Source of the DNA: Salvator merianae | Taxonomy: Eukaryota; Chordata; Lepidosauria; Squamata; Teiidae | DNA length: 64,000 nucleotides | NCBI GenBank assembly: GCA_003586115.2 | Contig: QVOM02000070.1 | Coordinates: 1,570,189 to 1,634,188, forward strand | Direction of reading: 5' to 3' | Part shown: positions 1 through 10,854 of the stretch, in pieces | Numbering within the stretch: the first letter of the stretch is position 1 | How the letters are laid out: each line of letters starts with the position of its first letter | Made by a program: the position numbers and the translations under genes | The notes under the pieces: generated by a model | Database searches by the model: none | What the model saw: only the letters and a program-made list of their open reading frames with translations | Told to the model about the DNA's origin: nothing

Positions 1-458
1 CCAAAAGCTCAAAAGGTTGCTGCCCCTGACAGAGGCTCCTTCTAAAGTGGCTAGACCTCAGGCAGACCAGGGTGAAGCCACTCTGGCAGAGACTGCTGCC
101 CCAGCTGTCTTCTACAGCAGAAAAGGTAGATGATTATCTTCCATCAAAGTAGCACGTATCTTAAGTATCACGAATGGCAAGGGAGTAGGATTTCCCCAAA
201 CCTCACAGATTTTTAGGATCTAACTTGTGAGTGTGCCAGACATCAGCTGCCTATGCCTTCTTTTAGAAAGCAATATTGTTCCAGAGCCCATAGGGAAAAA
301 GTCCTTAAGGCACATGCCCATCTGAAGAACACCAAACAAACAAACAAACAGGTGAGGCAAAGGGCAAGGCAGTAAAAAGAAGTGGTACCAGAGGCCAGAA
401 CAGGTAGAGCTAATGGTAACTGAGAGCCTATTAAGGATGCAGTTCTATTTAGGCACAG
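1..458. other. Unassigned
   Basis: No recognisable gene or repeat apart from an (AAAC)n tract at about 335-352. Confidence 0.5.
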
Positions 459-823
459 ATTCTGTTTACACTTCAGTGCTAGGGAGCGTCCGGAAGCTCA
501 CTAGCACAGTGCATCTATTAAAACGTTGTCCACAACCATACCAGGAGCAGCTGGACTGCTCCCGATACCCAGTATTTGCACCTACTGCCAGGTGCGAATG
601 CTGCAGGCCACACCACAGCTGCAACTGTGCAGTTGCACTCCACTTCCCTGGTTGCCATGGCAGCAACTGGATGTTTTGGGGGCATTCGCACTGCAAGTGC
701 TGGTGGACTGTTTCCGGGCTATTCTAGCCCTTGCAGTATGGATGGCTGCTGCACAGCGGGGACTGTTCCACCTTAGAATGGGATAATTATCCCATTCTAA
801 GGTAGAAAGCATGAAAGAACCCC
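459..823. mobile_element. Multi-hairpin foldback MITE (family A)
   Basis: A left end with TTCTGTTTACACTTCAG, a GCTCACTAGC arm, a TACCAGGAGCAGCTGGACTG hairpin (538-567), and CATTCGCACTGCAAGTGC. Near the right end is a perfect 32-bp palindrome (771-802: CCTTAGAATGGGATAA and its complement). The same modules recur in many elements in this window. The target duplication is not clear. Confidence 0.6.
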
Positions 824-2232
824 CAGATTAAAATTGACCTAAGTGAACATAGTGGACTATTCCATACCCCAATTTATCCAGAATTGCAACATGCATGAAG
901 GAGAAGGGAAAGCAGACACAAGCTCAGAACTACTGGGTGTGACAAGGCACTGTCTGCTTTGCCCCTAAGGGCCAGCTGCCCCGACAAACAAACTACCTTA
1001 GATTTCAGCATTTCAAGTTATATTACTCCATAGCAACTGTAATTGCTTCCATACCTTGATTTCAGCCTGCATGGACCATTATTTATGCAGTCAAATGAGC
1101 ATCTTTCACACAAACATACACACATAGATGTGTATGAATAAACTAGATGCATCAAGAAGGCAGATGGACTCATGTCCACACTGGATTAATAGACAGACCC
1201 AGTGGGATGGCTAGATCTCTCTGTCCTCTCAGGTTGGAGCTTTAGAGTGGGCTATGGTAGAAAAATAGTGCCGTAACCCACTCCAAGCATGGACTACTTG
1301 TGGTCTACACAGTGACTTAGCTGTGGAGGCCTGGACCAGTATATCACACCTGGCGCCATTTTGTCAGGCACCTGGAAGCAGCACATGGACACTTGGCCAA
1401 AACAGGCCCAATGGCAACTTCAGAGGCTAGGAACTTTTGTTGTGAGCCAGTGAGCCAGGTTGCCCGGTCTGGGTCGGGGCAGCATGGGATAACTGGTGCT
1501 GTGCAGAAATGCCCTGAGAAATGCACAGAGAATCTGGGAGGAGGAAGCAGAAAAAAAAACCATTTCAAAGTTGACATAGTGCAACTTGAGAGAGGACCAT
1601 TGACTGGATATTTGCAAAATTTCACTGCCAAGCTTAACATGGAAGAGGAATCTATTCCAGACAAAGACAGTTTACCTGCTGACATTTTGCAATTATTTCA
1701 GTCTCTGTTTAAAAAAGGAATATCAATTAATTGCAATCAGATTCCATTCATAAATTTAATTCAGAATTCTATTTTCTCTTTCTGCTCCCCCCCCCGTTAA
1801 ATGCCTTTAAACAAAGAACAGAAAAGAAATATTAATCCCAGAAACAGTCATACTTGCATATTAGATGAGAAAACCCACTTTTCTAAATTTCCAAGAAGGA
1901 AAAGAATAGTCTTTTCTAGATGTCCCTGAAGATGCTCCAGAAGGTATGCATTTCTCTCTGATAGGAAGCCTTTTGTGTTTTCTCCCCGTCATCTGTTTGA
2001 GCTTGGTGGGAAACAGATATTGGGAAGGCCTTTATTCTAGTCTCTTAAGGCTCTTCCGTTGTTCAGGTCGAACACCTGTCTCTGTAATCCGGGGTAGCTG
2101 ACCCCCCCCCCCCAGGAGCTATTGTACATGGAAGAGCTATTAGCAAGTGATCTTCAAGATGTGGAATGGCCTACCTAGACCACAAGTGGCAAATTAATTC
2201 CGTACCTCCATTGGGCTTTTCATCAGATAGAC
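824..2232. other. Unassigned
   Basis: No supported gene. An open frame at 1393-1800 has no recognisable domain or splice context. About 1180-1500 has MITE-like short inverted motifs that could not be bounded. A run of 14 C lies near 2100. Confidence 0.45.
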
Positions 2233-2235
2233 CAG

Positions 2236-2352
2236 GGCTGCATCCAGACCTTTCTTACTTACTTCACTATATTTGGATATTCCGGAATAAAACATGTCTA
2301 TTTCAGAATATCCAAATATAGTGGAATAAGTGAGCAATGTCTGGATGCAGCC
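2236..2352. mobile_element. Family E palindromic MITE with CAG duplication
   Basis: 117 bp: ends GGCTGCATCCAGAC and GTCTGGATGCAGCC, long arms CTATATTTGGATATTC / GAATATCCAAATATAG, flanked by CAG (2233-2235 and 2353-2355). Nearly the whole element is one hairpin. Confidence 0.8.
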
Positions 2353-3289
2353 CAGGACTCTTGTCAATTATGCTGGTTAAAATAGGGAACTGCCCCCTCT
2401 CAGTGTGAGTCAAGGGAGGAGGCTACCTGGATTCAGGTTGCCACTTCCCAGCTGTCCCATCCAACATCTCCCATGGAGCGCAATGCCGTAGCTCAGGAAT
2501 GGAATGAGTATGGCCTGATCATGGCCACCCTAGGCAAGATCCCTCATGGCATATGTCACAAGTCAAGTCAGAACAAGGAAGAAAATTTTTGCTTACCTCT
2601 GACAGACAACTCAGAAGCAGTCCAGCTTACCAAACCACCAAAACAATGTACAGAACCCAAGCTCTTCCCTAATGACAAAAGGCCTTCTTCCTTGTACAAA
2701 GACAAATTGTGTAGGTTTTTGTTCTCCCTGGCTCATATATCCACAAGTTAGTATTGGAGATTGTTATTTCCCTACATATTTTTGGGAGGGAGGGAAGGAG
2801 TGTGGGTGGGATTTATAAAACTGCTAACTTGGTCAGTTCAGAGTTCTGGATTTTTTTTTTTTTTTTTTTTGCAGTCTTGAGATCTGGCACTTCTGAATTG
2901 TCGCACTGCTGACCTTTGGCACAGAGATTTTGGCACTTCTAAGATAGTCTGAGACGCACGGAAACCAGTTGCATCAATTTGGCAAACACTCTTGTGCCCC
3001 TGGGAGGCATTAGAAACAGACATTTGCTATGGATTTCTGCAAACCACCCAGAGGGCTTATAAAAGTTCAGCATGGGCAGAGAAGGGATGGAATAGATAAT
3101 TGAATAGTGGATGACTTGATGTTACAGTGGCTGATATGCAGCTGTCAAGTGCCATTAAAGGAAGACTTTAATCAAAACAGTTGCAACAATCTCATCTACA
3201 TAAACAGTCCCCAAACAAATGAAGAAACCAAAAAGAGAAATGCAGCGTGTGTGTGTTCTATCAAACATGCCTGCAAAAGGATGGCTTTT

Positions 3290-3560
3290 CTGTGCATTAA
3301 AGGTCATGCTCTGGATCAGTGTGTCTACTGGTTCAGCTCATGGCATGCAGTGATCAGAAACAGTGCCATCTGCATGATGGCACTGGTCCAGACTACTCCC
3401 TACACTAGCCCTGGAACTTGCATATTCCTAGCCTTGGAACCCCAGGGGGACCCATTTCAGTGGTGCGCTTTGGTGCGCCACTGAAACGGGTCACCCAATC
3501 GTCTGGAAAATGGAGGTGTGCTTTCTTCACGCCTTCATGTTCTGGATTGGGGCCCACTGG
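3290..3560. repeat. Fragment related to family C
   Basis: CAGGGGGACCCATTTCAGTG followed by GCGCCACTGAAACGGGTCAC forms an inverted pair as in family C. The flanks are too diverged to set ends. A similar, better preserved fragment lies at 4520-4870 (GGGGGGCCATTCTGGTGATG / CATCATGAAAATGGATCAAT), directly abutting the family B MITE at 4876. Confidence 0.4.
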
Positions 3561-4875
3561 CCCACTGGTAAACCTGTTTAATCAGGTCTACTGGTGATCC
3601 AGATGAAGGATCATAGGCTCCATCCAAGCAAAGCATCTTGCAAGGTTGACTGGAGCTGCCCGCTGGGTGAACTAGCGTATGAGTGGCCTGGTCGGCATTG
3701 AACTGACGGAACCTTACAATGACTCTCTTACTTCCCTGGAACACCTCTTTGCATGGAACTCCATGTAAAGAGACATATTCCATGGCTGGACATGCTCATA
3801 TACTGTGTACATGCCCTGAAATTCTGGGTAAGATTTAGCATGGGGGTGAGGTGGTCATCCAAATGTCCCACCGCATGCTGGCTCTTCCAGAGGGGTTGAC
3901 TTCAGAATACTTATTCCTGTATTACCAAAATGTTACCCCTTTTGGAAGAAGAGCCAGGAGATGTCTGGATCTGGGGCAGGACTTTGCATTTCTCTTGCCC
4001 TATGTCCTATGCCCTACCCTAGAGTGGCCAAAAGTAAGGATGTGGTTGCAACCATCATCAGAATTCTTCTATGGCGCAAATGAAGAGATTTCAGACCAAG
4101 CTGAGGGAAAGGGGGGCATCCTTCCAGAGAGACTGAAGGCTCTCTGGAAAGTCCCGCTTTTATTACAGTTCAAAGCAAAGGAGTATCATTACAAGCTGTA
4201 GCACCTGGATCCAGGAACTGCCTAACACCACCTAGTGCAATCATGCTATAATCACACACACCTGCAGCTGCGTTCTGCTGCAATCATCCATATCTCACAG
4301 TTTTTCTTATCAAGACAGTTTCTCCTGGATCCTGGTATTCATTAATTGGTATATACAAAAACATTTCACTTAACAGCTACAGCGTTGCTCATTTAGCTTT
4401 CTTAGTTTTCTCCACACTTCTAGTCAATATGAATAGCAGGACAACTTCTGCTGTAGCTTGACATCAGAAGAAAGCAATAAAAACAAGGGGTTTTCCTGCA
4501 CTTATCTCTTCGTGATCTGAACCAGTGAATCTAGACTAGTCAGGCCTGCTGGTTTGAACCATGGAAGGTCTTGATCTGGAACAGCATCATTTGTATGATG
4601 GCACTGGCCCAGGTCAGCCCCCACCCTGACCCCAAACTCATGAAAGCTTAGGAGGTGGTCTCTGAGTACTCCAAAGGGCTAGGAACATTCATTCTCAGCC
4701 TCAGAGACACCAGGGGGGCCATTCTGGTGATGTGCTTTGGTGCATCATGAAAATGGATCAATGGATCCCCCAGAAGTCCCAAACAGGGATGCATGCCTTC
4801 TGCATTTTTCCATATTCTGGACCAGGGCCTCCAAATCTGCTGACAGACCTGTTTAAACACTTCTACTGGTAATCT

Positions 4876-5059
4876 GGGGCCCTTTCTGCACTTGGCCTTA
4901 TTGCAGATTATATCCCAGAATAGGGACCTGCTATGCACATGCTAGTGCAAACTATGAAAGGTCTTGCCCAGGGCCTACCATAGTCTGCACTAGCATGCAG
5001 ATGGCAAGTCCCTATTCTGAGATATAATCTGGAATAAGGCCAAGTGCAGAAAGGGCCCC
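4876..5059. mobile_element. Family B palindromic MITE
   Basis: 184 bp, almost entirely an inverted repeat: ends GGGGCCCTTTCTGCACTTGG and complement, then arms GCCTTATTGCAGATTATAT / ATATAATCTGGAATAAGGC and AATAGGGACCTGCTATGCA / GCAGATGGCAAGTCCCTATT. The center is GGTCTTGCCCAGGGCCTACC. Confidence 0.8.
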
Positions 5060-5103
5060 AGTCAGGGATTCTCTGAATGGGATTACACTCCATCCACACT
5101 ACA

Positions 5104-5142
5104 GGGAGGGAGGCAGACAGACAGGCAGGCAGGCAGGCAGGA
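5104..5142 (+). repeat. (GGCA)/(GACA) microsatellite
   Basis: GGGAGGGAGGCAGACAGACA followed by five GGCA units. Confidence 0.9.
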
Positions 5143-7600
5143 GGATTAGGACATGAACAGACTCATGAAACTCTAGAACAACAATAGCAATAACGAAACA
5201 GAAAGCCCACTAGCAGTTCAGCATAGAATGCTATTTGCATAGAATGGAGGTTCCCACGAGAAGAAATGCTGGATTCTTTGTTATGAGAACTGCTTCTCTA
5301 TATGCGTTAAGCACTGCTTCCCATGCCAGGATCTTCAAGGCACTGAGTCTGGTTTTATTGATCGTGGCGTGGCCAGTCTGATCCCAAGGGAGAGGAAACG
5401 CTTGGCTGATCTTGGTATGAAAGTTTCTTTATTGAAAATGTGAAAAGCACACAGGAGGTAACCTTATTACATGCAGGCCGCAAAATAAGCAATCAGGAAT
5501 AGTAAAGTGCGAGTGGAAACAATAAAGTTGCACTCAACTAGTCAAACAGGAGAGGGCAACTCAGCTTGCAACTATTAGCAAAGAGAGAGACTTGATAGCA
5601 CTCTACATGTATTGAGAGGAGAAGTAACGGTGGCAATGGCTGGGACACCAGGTTTGCCTGTCAGCTGCAGACCGAGAGTTCCTCCTAACTCTGACTATCT
5701 CCCTCAGGCAGCCCACATTGGCTCCACACAGCACCTTCCTACCAGAACTTCCCATGCTGATGGTTGATGGTCTTTCTTTCACTAAAGGGGAATCTGCATA
5801 TGGATACAGAATCACGTGGCTTTGTTCACATCCAAAGATGCTCAGCAGCTTTCTCACATCCCTCCACATCTCTGTAGTATTTAGAGTTCAGCCAGTTTAA
5901 AATAAATTCACAGAAGTTATTTTAAAACGCAGTTCTCTTTCTTAAATTACATGGGGGGGGGGGCACTTTTGTTCCTCTAGTTTCAAGCCTGATAGGCACA
6001 TCATATACAAATCATTAAATGCATAGTATTGGAACTCTGTAATATGGAATATATAGTACATTCACCTATAGAACTACAGTTCTCATGATATTTTGTTATT
6101 AGGTACTTCGACTAAGGCACATATAAGCTGTAGATTTTTTTTTAAAAAAAGCTTTTCTTGATTCTCGTTGTACATCATGGTTTTGTATGCCAGCCTCTTA
6201 CCCGTGGGTCCTGCACGGCAATGTTCATTTTATAACTGGCTACTTTTGTCTGTATATTGTCAGTTGTTTCCAGTAATGCATTCTTAAAGCATATTCCCCT
6301 GTTTTGTAACATATCAATTGAAGATTAAAAACCTGTGTACATTTGCATGGAAATAATTCTCTCTGAATTCAGATATTTTTCTTCTGAGTCAGTGATGCAG
6401 AAACTGAAATGTTTAATTCACTCACTGGATCCCGAAATCATTTTGAGGGCAGCTTACTGTAGGTGACAGAAAGCAAAAAGTTAACATTTTTGAGTTGCTT
6501 ACAAACTGCACATTGATGCTTCACGTTAATCAGGTTAATCATATTCTGCTTGCCATAAAACAAAACGAAACAACCTGTACCTACTTTATGTCCTTTTGCA
6601 ATGTTGTCAGGTCTAAAGCCTCTTTGTAGGAGTGATTAATGTTTTTGTTTGTTTGTTTTGTTTTGCTCATGGGAGATTTATAGGAGCAACCTTTCCACAG
6701 TGCAAATTCAGTGTCTCGCACATTGAAACTTGAGGTGTTCAAGCAGATCAGCTGAGGAACAAAGTTATTGATCCCCTCTGCTAATTCTGTGAGTAAAGGG
6801 TTATCTGATGGATTCGACAGAGATGTTCAGTCCTTTCTGGTCATGCCAGTACTCTGCTTGCTATCACTTTTTAAAAGTTGTAGTTTTGCTTATGTTGCCA
6901 TAATCTATGTGGCCCATGGGGGTTACTTGCCCATGTAGGTGCTTCCTGGTATCCTAAAATTAGTAGAAAAACATATTAACTTATATGATAGATTACACTG
7001 AAATACACAGTGTGTTGATGAAATTGCTATCTGTGATTGGCTGGCTTTTCTGAGGAATCAGAGAGGCTAGGTTGGCCATTGGTTGGACAGCACTGTTAGC
7101 GTCTGCTAAGGAAATGTGACAGATAAAATAGAGCAATCCCCATGAACACAGGACTTGGTGGAAATTTGTGATAAGGGAATCCGGTGTCTGCCCACATCAG
7201 CATGCATTGGGTTAAAGCAAGCGAGTTTCCATTGATGTCCATGTTGCATGAATTGGCTTTCAGTAGGAGGAAGGTCTTTTGGTTGGGCTTACACATACCA
7301 GCTGTCCCTGGTTATTAGACTGCTTCAGCCTTTTCTGTGAAAAATTGGAGCATATGAAGATCAGAATAAGGGAAGCTGAGAAGCATAGAACAGAGAATCA
7401 GCAAAGGAAATGGGAAGGAAGGAATGCTAGGTTAAGAATCTTGAATAGGAAGGAGAACTGAACTAGTGAATTGTGCAGAGAAGTGCCCACTGATATAAAG
7501 GTGACGGAAGACTTTCTGTGATTTTAAAGGCATAGAACATTGGGCATAAGGACAGCAGTCAATGATGGCATTTCCAGGCAACAGACCAGCCAGTGTTTCT
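5143..7600. other. Unassigned AT-rich stretch
   Basis: No gene supported. 5360-5900 is a block of moderate GC of unknown nature. 5900-7000 is AT-rich and mostly unique in appearance. A G10 run lies at about 5953. Confidence 0.45.
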
Positions 7601-7846
7601 GATTTGACCATTCTCCAAGTTTAGTTAGCATGCCTTTATTCCAAGTATACATCACTTGATGTAGATGCCACATCATGAAACTTTCAATTAGTAGATGACC
7701 CAGTGTGGCTTCAAATGCAGTCTTCACATATTCCAGTGCTGGCTGTCAACTGTGCAGAAGTCAGATAGCGTGTGCAGATGAGAATGAATTTGTAGCATGT
7801 GGCCTTCTGTGATGATTCAAAGTGCATGAACTGCAACTTTCTTTCA

Positions 7847-7987
7847 CTAGTCCAGAAAATGAGAAAAGACGATGCTACAGATAATGCACCCCAAACCCAC
7901 GAAGAAAGTTATGTTGACCAATATGCATGCCCGTCTGAAGTATTTCTTAGTGGCCATGAGGTTGCCAGCTTTGTTGGCTTCCCTTGT
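7847..7987 (-). pseudogene. CD225/dispanin copy A, exon 2-like segment with lost splice acceptor
   Basis: Minus-strand segment from 7987 to a TAG at 7847-7849, aligning with exon 2 of copy B: TREANKAGNLMATKKYFRRA followed by a hydrophobic stretch. It would add 46 residues against 57 in copy B, lacking the basic tail. Where copy B has CCTGCAG before the exon, copy A has CCTGCAA, so the canonical AG is gone. The first AG downstream, five bases into the exon, would shift the frame. The frame itself is otherwise open. It may be a pseudogene, an exon spliced through an unusual site, or a base error. A candidate AATAAA at 7635-7640 occupies the expected 3' UTR position. Confidence 0.6.
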
Positions 7988-8160
7988 TTGCAGGAAAAGA
8001 CAGATAAGAAAATATTTAGAGAAAAGATACACAAAAAAACCAAGACCATCTGCAGCATGTGGTGGGTGATCCCCAAGCAGCTGCCCTTGTCTTGCTAAGA
8101 AAAGTCCTTTCTTGTTCAGACATTTAGGCACATTTCAGCAATTATGTTGCCTCAATCTGG

Positions 8161-8370
8161 GGGCCTGTTTGCACTTGCAACTAATGAATGTTTTGGGCGC
8201 TCACTTGTCAAGTGCCTCTGCACTTTGCGGAGGCCCTAGCGATCGGGAGCAAACTACAGCTGCTCCTAACTGCTACCTACAGTGGAGCATAAAATTGTGC
8301 TCCCCAACTGTACCGGGAGCAGCTGGACTGCTCCTGGTACACTGCATCCACAGTGCTCCTGGTACACTGT
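8161..8370. mobile_element. Family A foldback MITE, 3'-truncated
   Basis: Starts GGGCCTGTTTGCACTTGCA and contains CACTTTGCGGAGGCCCT, a gatcgggagc/gctcctaac arm and the TACCGGGAGCAGCTGGACTG module with a repeated TGCTCCTGGTACACTG. It lacks a terminal palindrome and merges into the L2-like remnant. Confidence 0.6.
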
Positions 8371-8384
8371 GCATATAGGCATAT

Positions 8385-8480
8385 TTGAGAGGTGTCAAGT
8401 GGGCCTCTGTGGGGAGGCGGTTCTAGAGCTTAGATGCCTCCGCTAAGAAGGCCCTTTTCTTGGAGGATGCCTGCTTTATT
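8385..8480 (-). mobile_element. L2-like remnant in the intron of copy A
   Basis: About 100 bp (GTCAAGTGGGCCTCTGTGGG to AAGAAGGCCCTTTTCTTGG) matching the far end of the L2-like element at 21305-21630. The rest appears lost next to the MITE at 8161-8370. Confidence 0.45.
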
Positions 8481-8828
8481 TCATTTGGTTAGATTGAGAT
8501 ATATAAGTTCACTGGATATTGCACTCTTGCTCTTGACCAAGTGACAGGCCAGTTTCTGGGGGGAAATCTGTGACACAGGGGGACCTTCAATACCCCTTCC
8601 AACTCATATGTTATAGGATTCTAAGAGCTGTGTACTATGTGGCAAGGCACAGGAATCGGCATGTGGTAAACTGACCATCTAAAAAGGCAGGCAATGGAGC
8701 AACAGTCTTTGACCCAAATTAAAAGGAATGGGCAAAATTTTCACTAGCACACGGCAGCGCTTTTCAGATGACCAAGTGGTAACACTCATGACAGCTATGA
8801 TCAATGACCTTTTGTTAAAGGTAATCTG

Positions 8829-8832
<4 letters not shown>

Positions 8833-8860
<28 letters not shown>

Positions 8861-9069
8861 TTTCGGTCTCAGGGAAGCACACAGTATAATCTAAAGCATG
8901 AAAAACAATTGGTCACAGCAGGCAGCATTTCCCAAGCCGGTGGGTAGGTCTGGGTTGGCTCTCTGCTGCTTAAGGGCTGCCTGTAGCCTCAAATGTGGCT
9001 GTCCAGCCCCAGCAGCAGTTCCATCAATTGACAGATGTCCTTCAGAGTTGACTGGTGGTAAACAGTTTA
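8833..9069. repeat. Insertion in copy A intron absent from copy B
   Basis: In copy B, 22003-22040 reads AACCTGATTA directly followed by GTTTACACTCC. In copy A the same two blocks are separated by about 237 bp starting with a (TTTA)n run (8833-8870) and ending GGTGGTAAACAGTTTA. The orientation suggests a minus-strand retroposon with an (AAAT)n tail. I do not recognise the body. It was inserted after the duplication, or deleted from copy B. Confidence 0.5.
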
Positions 9070-9495
9070 GTTTATACTCCAGATTGAGTAGATTATTGCA
9101 GATTAGCAAAGCCTTGATAAAATCAACAATGCCTGGGCTTCAAAGCATGCACTAGCTTACCTAAAGCTGCTGGGTTTAGAAAGGGGAGTCAGATGTCACA
9201 ACAAATTGTTCTATAATCAGATTCTCAATTTTTGACCTAGCAGAAGCATGTACAAAACCCTCTGAGGTGCCTCCAGAAGACAGAAGACAAGCTTAGCTTC
9301 CTGCCTCCTTTGTCTGGCTCCTTGAAATACGGTTGCTGTTCCAAAATCCCTGAAAGTTATAAGCACTTCCATTTGTTTTTCTTCCCATGCTCACTAGCAT
9401 CCAGGTATTTTGGAAAAGCATCCATTTGTCCTGCCTTCACTGAATCTCAGTTTTTTCTCTCCTCCTCCCACACAGATGCAAACACAGTCGCTCAC

Positions 9496-9840
9496 CTTTA
9501 TGGAATATATCAAGGCAGCAATTCCCAAAGGCAAGCAACAGAAAATCATGGTGAGGATGGAACAGATGAGGCAATCTCTTTCATGGACAGGCTGGACAGG
9601 GGTGAGGTAGGCAACCTGTGGCTGTTGAAGGATTGGTCCATCAGTGGGTACTGCACTAGGTGGCATATGGTACCCTTGGTGCTGTGGTGGCATACGGGGA
9701 GCTGCTTCATAACCTGTGGGTGGTACTGGCCCCATAGAATGTTTCAGTGGATCAGGTACATCTTGGGTTTGCTGATCAGAGTACGGAGGTGGATTTGGAG
9801 GATATGGCATGTTGCTATTAACCTTTTCATAGTCGCTCAT
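9496..9840 (-). CDS. CD225/dispanin gene copy A, exon 1
   Basis: First coding exon of the paralogue of copy B, read from 9840 to 9496 (115 codons, phase 0), ending TAAAG|GTGAGC, a good donor. It begins MSDYEKVNSN and has a proline-rich tail with a PPPY motif near residue 17, a possible WW-domain ligand; copy B lost it (RLPY). Residues about 90-115 are the first CD225 hydrophobic segment with FCCLPLGIAAL. It is five residues longer than copy B, with an indel near residues 29-34. The exon has no stop or frameshift, but the matching second exon lacks a normal acceptor, so the locus may be decaying or may use another second exon. Alignment to copy B leaves little doubt about the family. Confidence 0.75.
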
Positions 9841-10190
9841 AGTGCAGAATTTTTCTTATTACCCGTTTTCAGTGTTGCACAGAGTTTCTCTTCTCCTCTC
9901 TGTTCTCCACGTTTCTCCTTTACTTTTTTTTTTTTTTTTCTTCCTTCTTGTTTGGATATCCTGCTTTTCTCTCCTGGGAAAATGCACTTTCAATCCTTAT
10001 CTCTCCCACTCGCCTTCCTCTGCTCCTTCTAGGCCTTCCTTCTAGGAGAAGAACTTTCTTTAGAGAGGATGCTGACTCTCCCTTTTGGCAACTTTTCTCT
10101 AGTTCCTGGGCTTTTGGACAGAACAGTCTCATTGCTTGGAAGAAAGTGGGAGGAGCCAGAAACCAGGTAATGAATAATCCAAACTGAACA
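9841..10190 (-). promoter_or_regulatory. Duplicated 5' leader/promoter region of copy A
   Basis: Sequence upstream of the copy A start that aligns with 23791-24125 upstream of copy B. On the plus strand both show pyrimidine-rich tracts, a shared TTTCTCTCCTGGGAAAATGC block and a GGAAGNAAGTGGGAGGA block at the far end. Conservation outside the coding exon suggests that the promoter and 5' UTR were duplicated with the gene. I could not define a start site, TATA box or convincing interferon-response element. Confidence 0.45.
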
Positions 10191-10299
10191 CATAAGAATG
10201 GGGTATAGGAAGTGAGATACAGGAAAAATGTATTGCCTAAACAGTGCAGTGCTATAATTTCAGAGTGCTTAAACAATTACCTGCATTCTGATACATGAA

Positions 10300-10785
10300 G
10301 GGGACTACTGACCTCCCTTCTGCATGCTGGTACCGCATAAGGGATGCCATATGCCCTGCTAGTACGCTCCATCTGCATTGAACAAGGCATAGTCTGGACG
10401 TGATGGGCCAAAATGGCCACTTAGTTCAGGATATCAATAGACCCACTTAAAAAGTTCTGCTAGTGGTCTAGGGCCTAGTAAATCAGGCTGCAGAGTGCTG
10501 TGGAAGACGTACACCTCTGTGTTCTGGTTTGTCAGGGGGACACGTTTCAGTGACTCAACAAAGCACACTGCCAGAATGGATCCCCATCGGTCTTGGGCCA
10601 GAAACTTTTGCTCCTGGCTGCCAGAGCCCTTGGAGCTGGCTCTGAAGATTGCACAAATCTTGGGGCCAGTGTGGAGGCTGTCCTGGAACAGCTGTCCAAA
10701 GTGTGGACGTGGACCACTCCAGCTGGTGACCGCTCCAACTGACCTGGTTACACTGGAGTGATCTCACATGTGCTGAAACAGTCTC
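10300..10785. mobile_element. Family C foldback MITE
   Basis: Carries GGGCCAAAATGGCCACTTAG, ATCAATAGACCCACTTAAAA, a CAGGGGGACACGTTTCAGTG / CACTGCCAGAATGGATCCCC pair and a right end like GTGCTGAAACAG. The left boundary is uncertain. Confidence 0.5.
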
Positions 10786-10854
10786 ACTTTCCTCATGCTT
10801 CTTGTTGCCACAGAGAACACATATTCTCAGGAGTTATTGCAGTTCTTAAATTCA

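Larger units (their letters stand above)
7988..9495 (-). other. Intron-equivalent of dispanin copy A
   Basis: About 1.5 kb between the copy A exon 1 donor and the exon 2-like segment. It is much shorter than the copy B intron because it lacks most of the repeats found there. It carries a foldback MITE (8161-8370), an L2-like remnant (8385-8480) and an insertion absent from copy B (8833-9069). The remaining parts align with copy B's intron. Confidence 0.6.

Noticed and set aside
5360..5900. Possible LTR
   Set aside because: No paired copy, no TG...CA ends with a target duplication, and no primer binding site could be shown.
9880..9930. Possible interferon-stimulated response elements in the dispanin leaders
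   Set aside because: Only imperfect matches to the consensus in pyrimidine-rich DNA that would produce such matches by chance; positions are not clearly conserved between copies.
9310..10032. 240-residue open frame on the plus strand over copy A exon 1
   Set aside because: It is the antisense shadow of the dispanin exon and its pyrimidine-rich leader. The minus frame aligns with the paralogue and has a splice donor.
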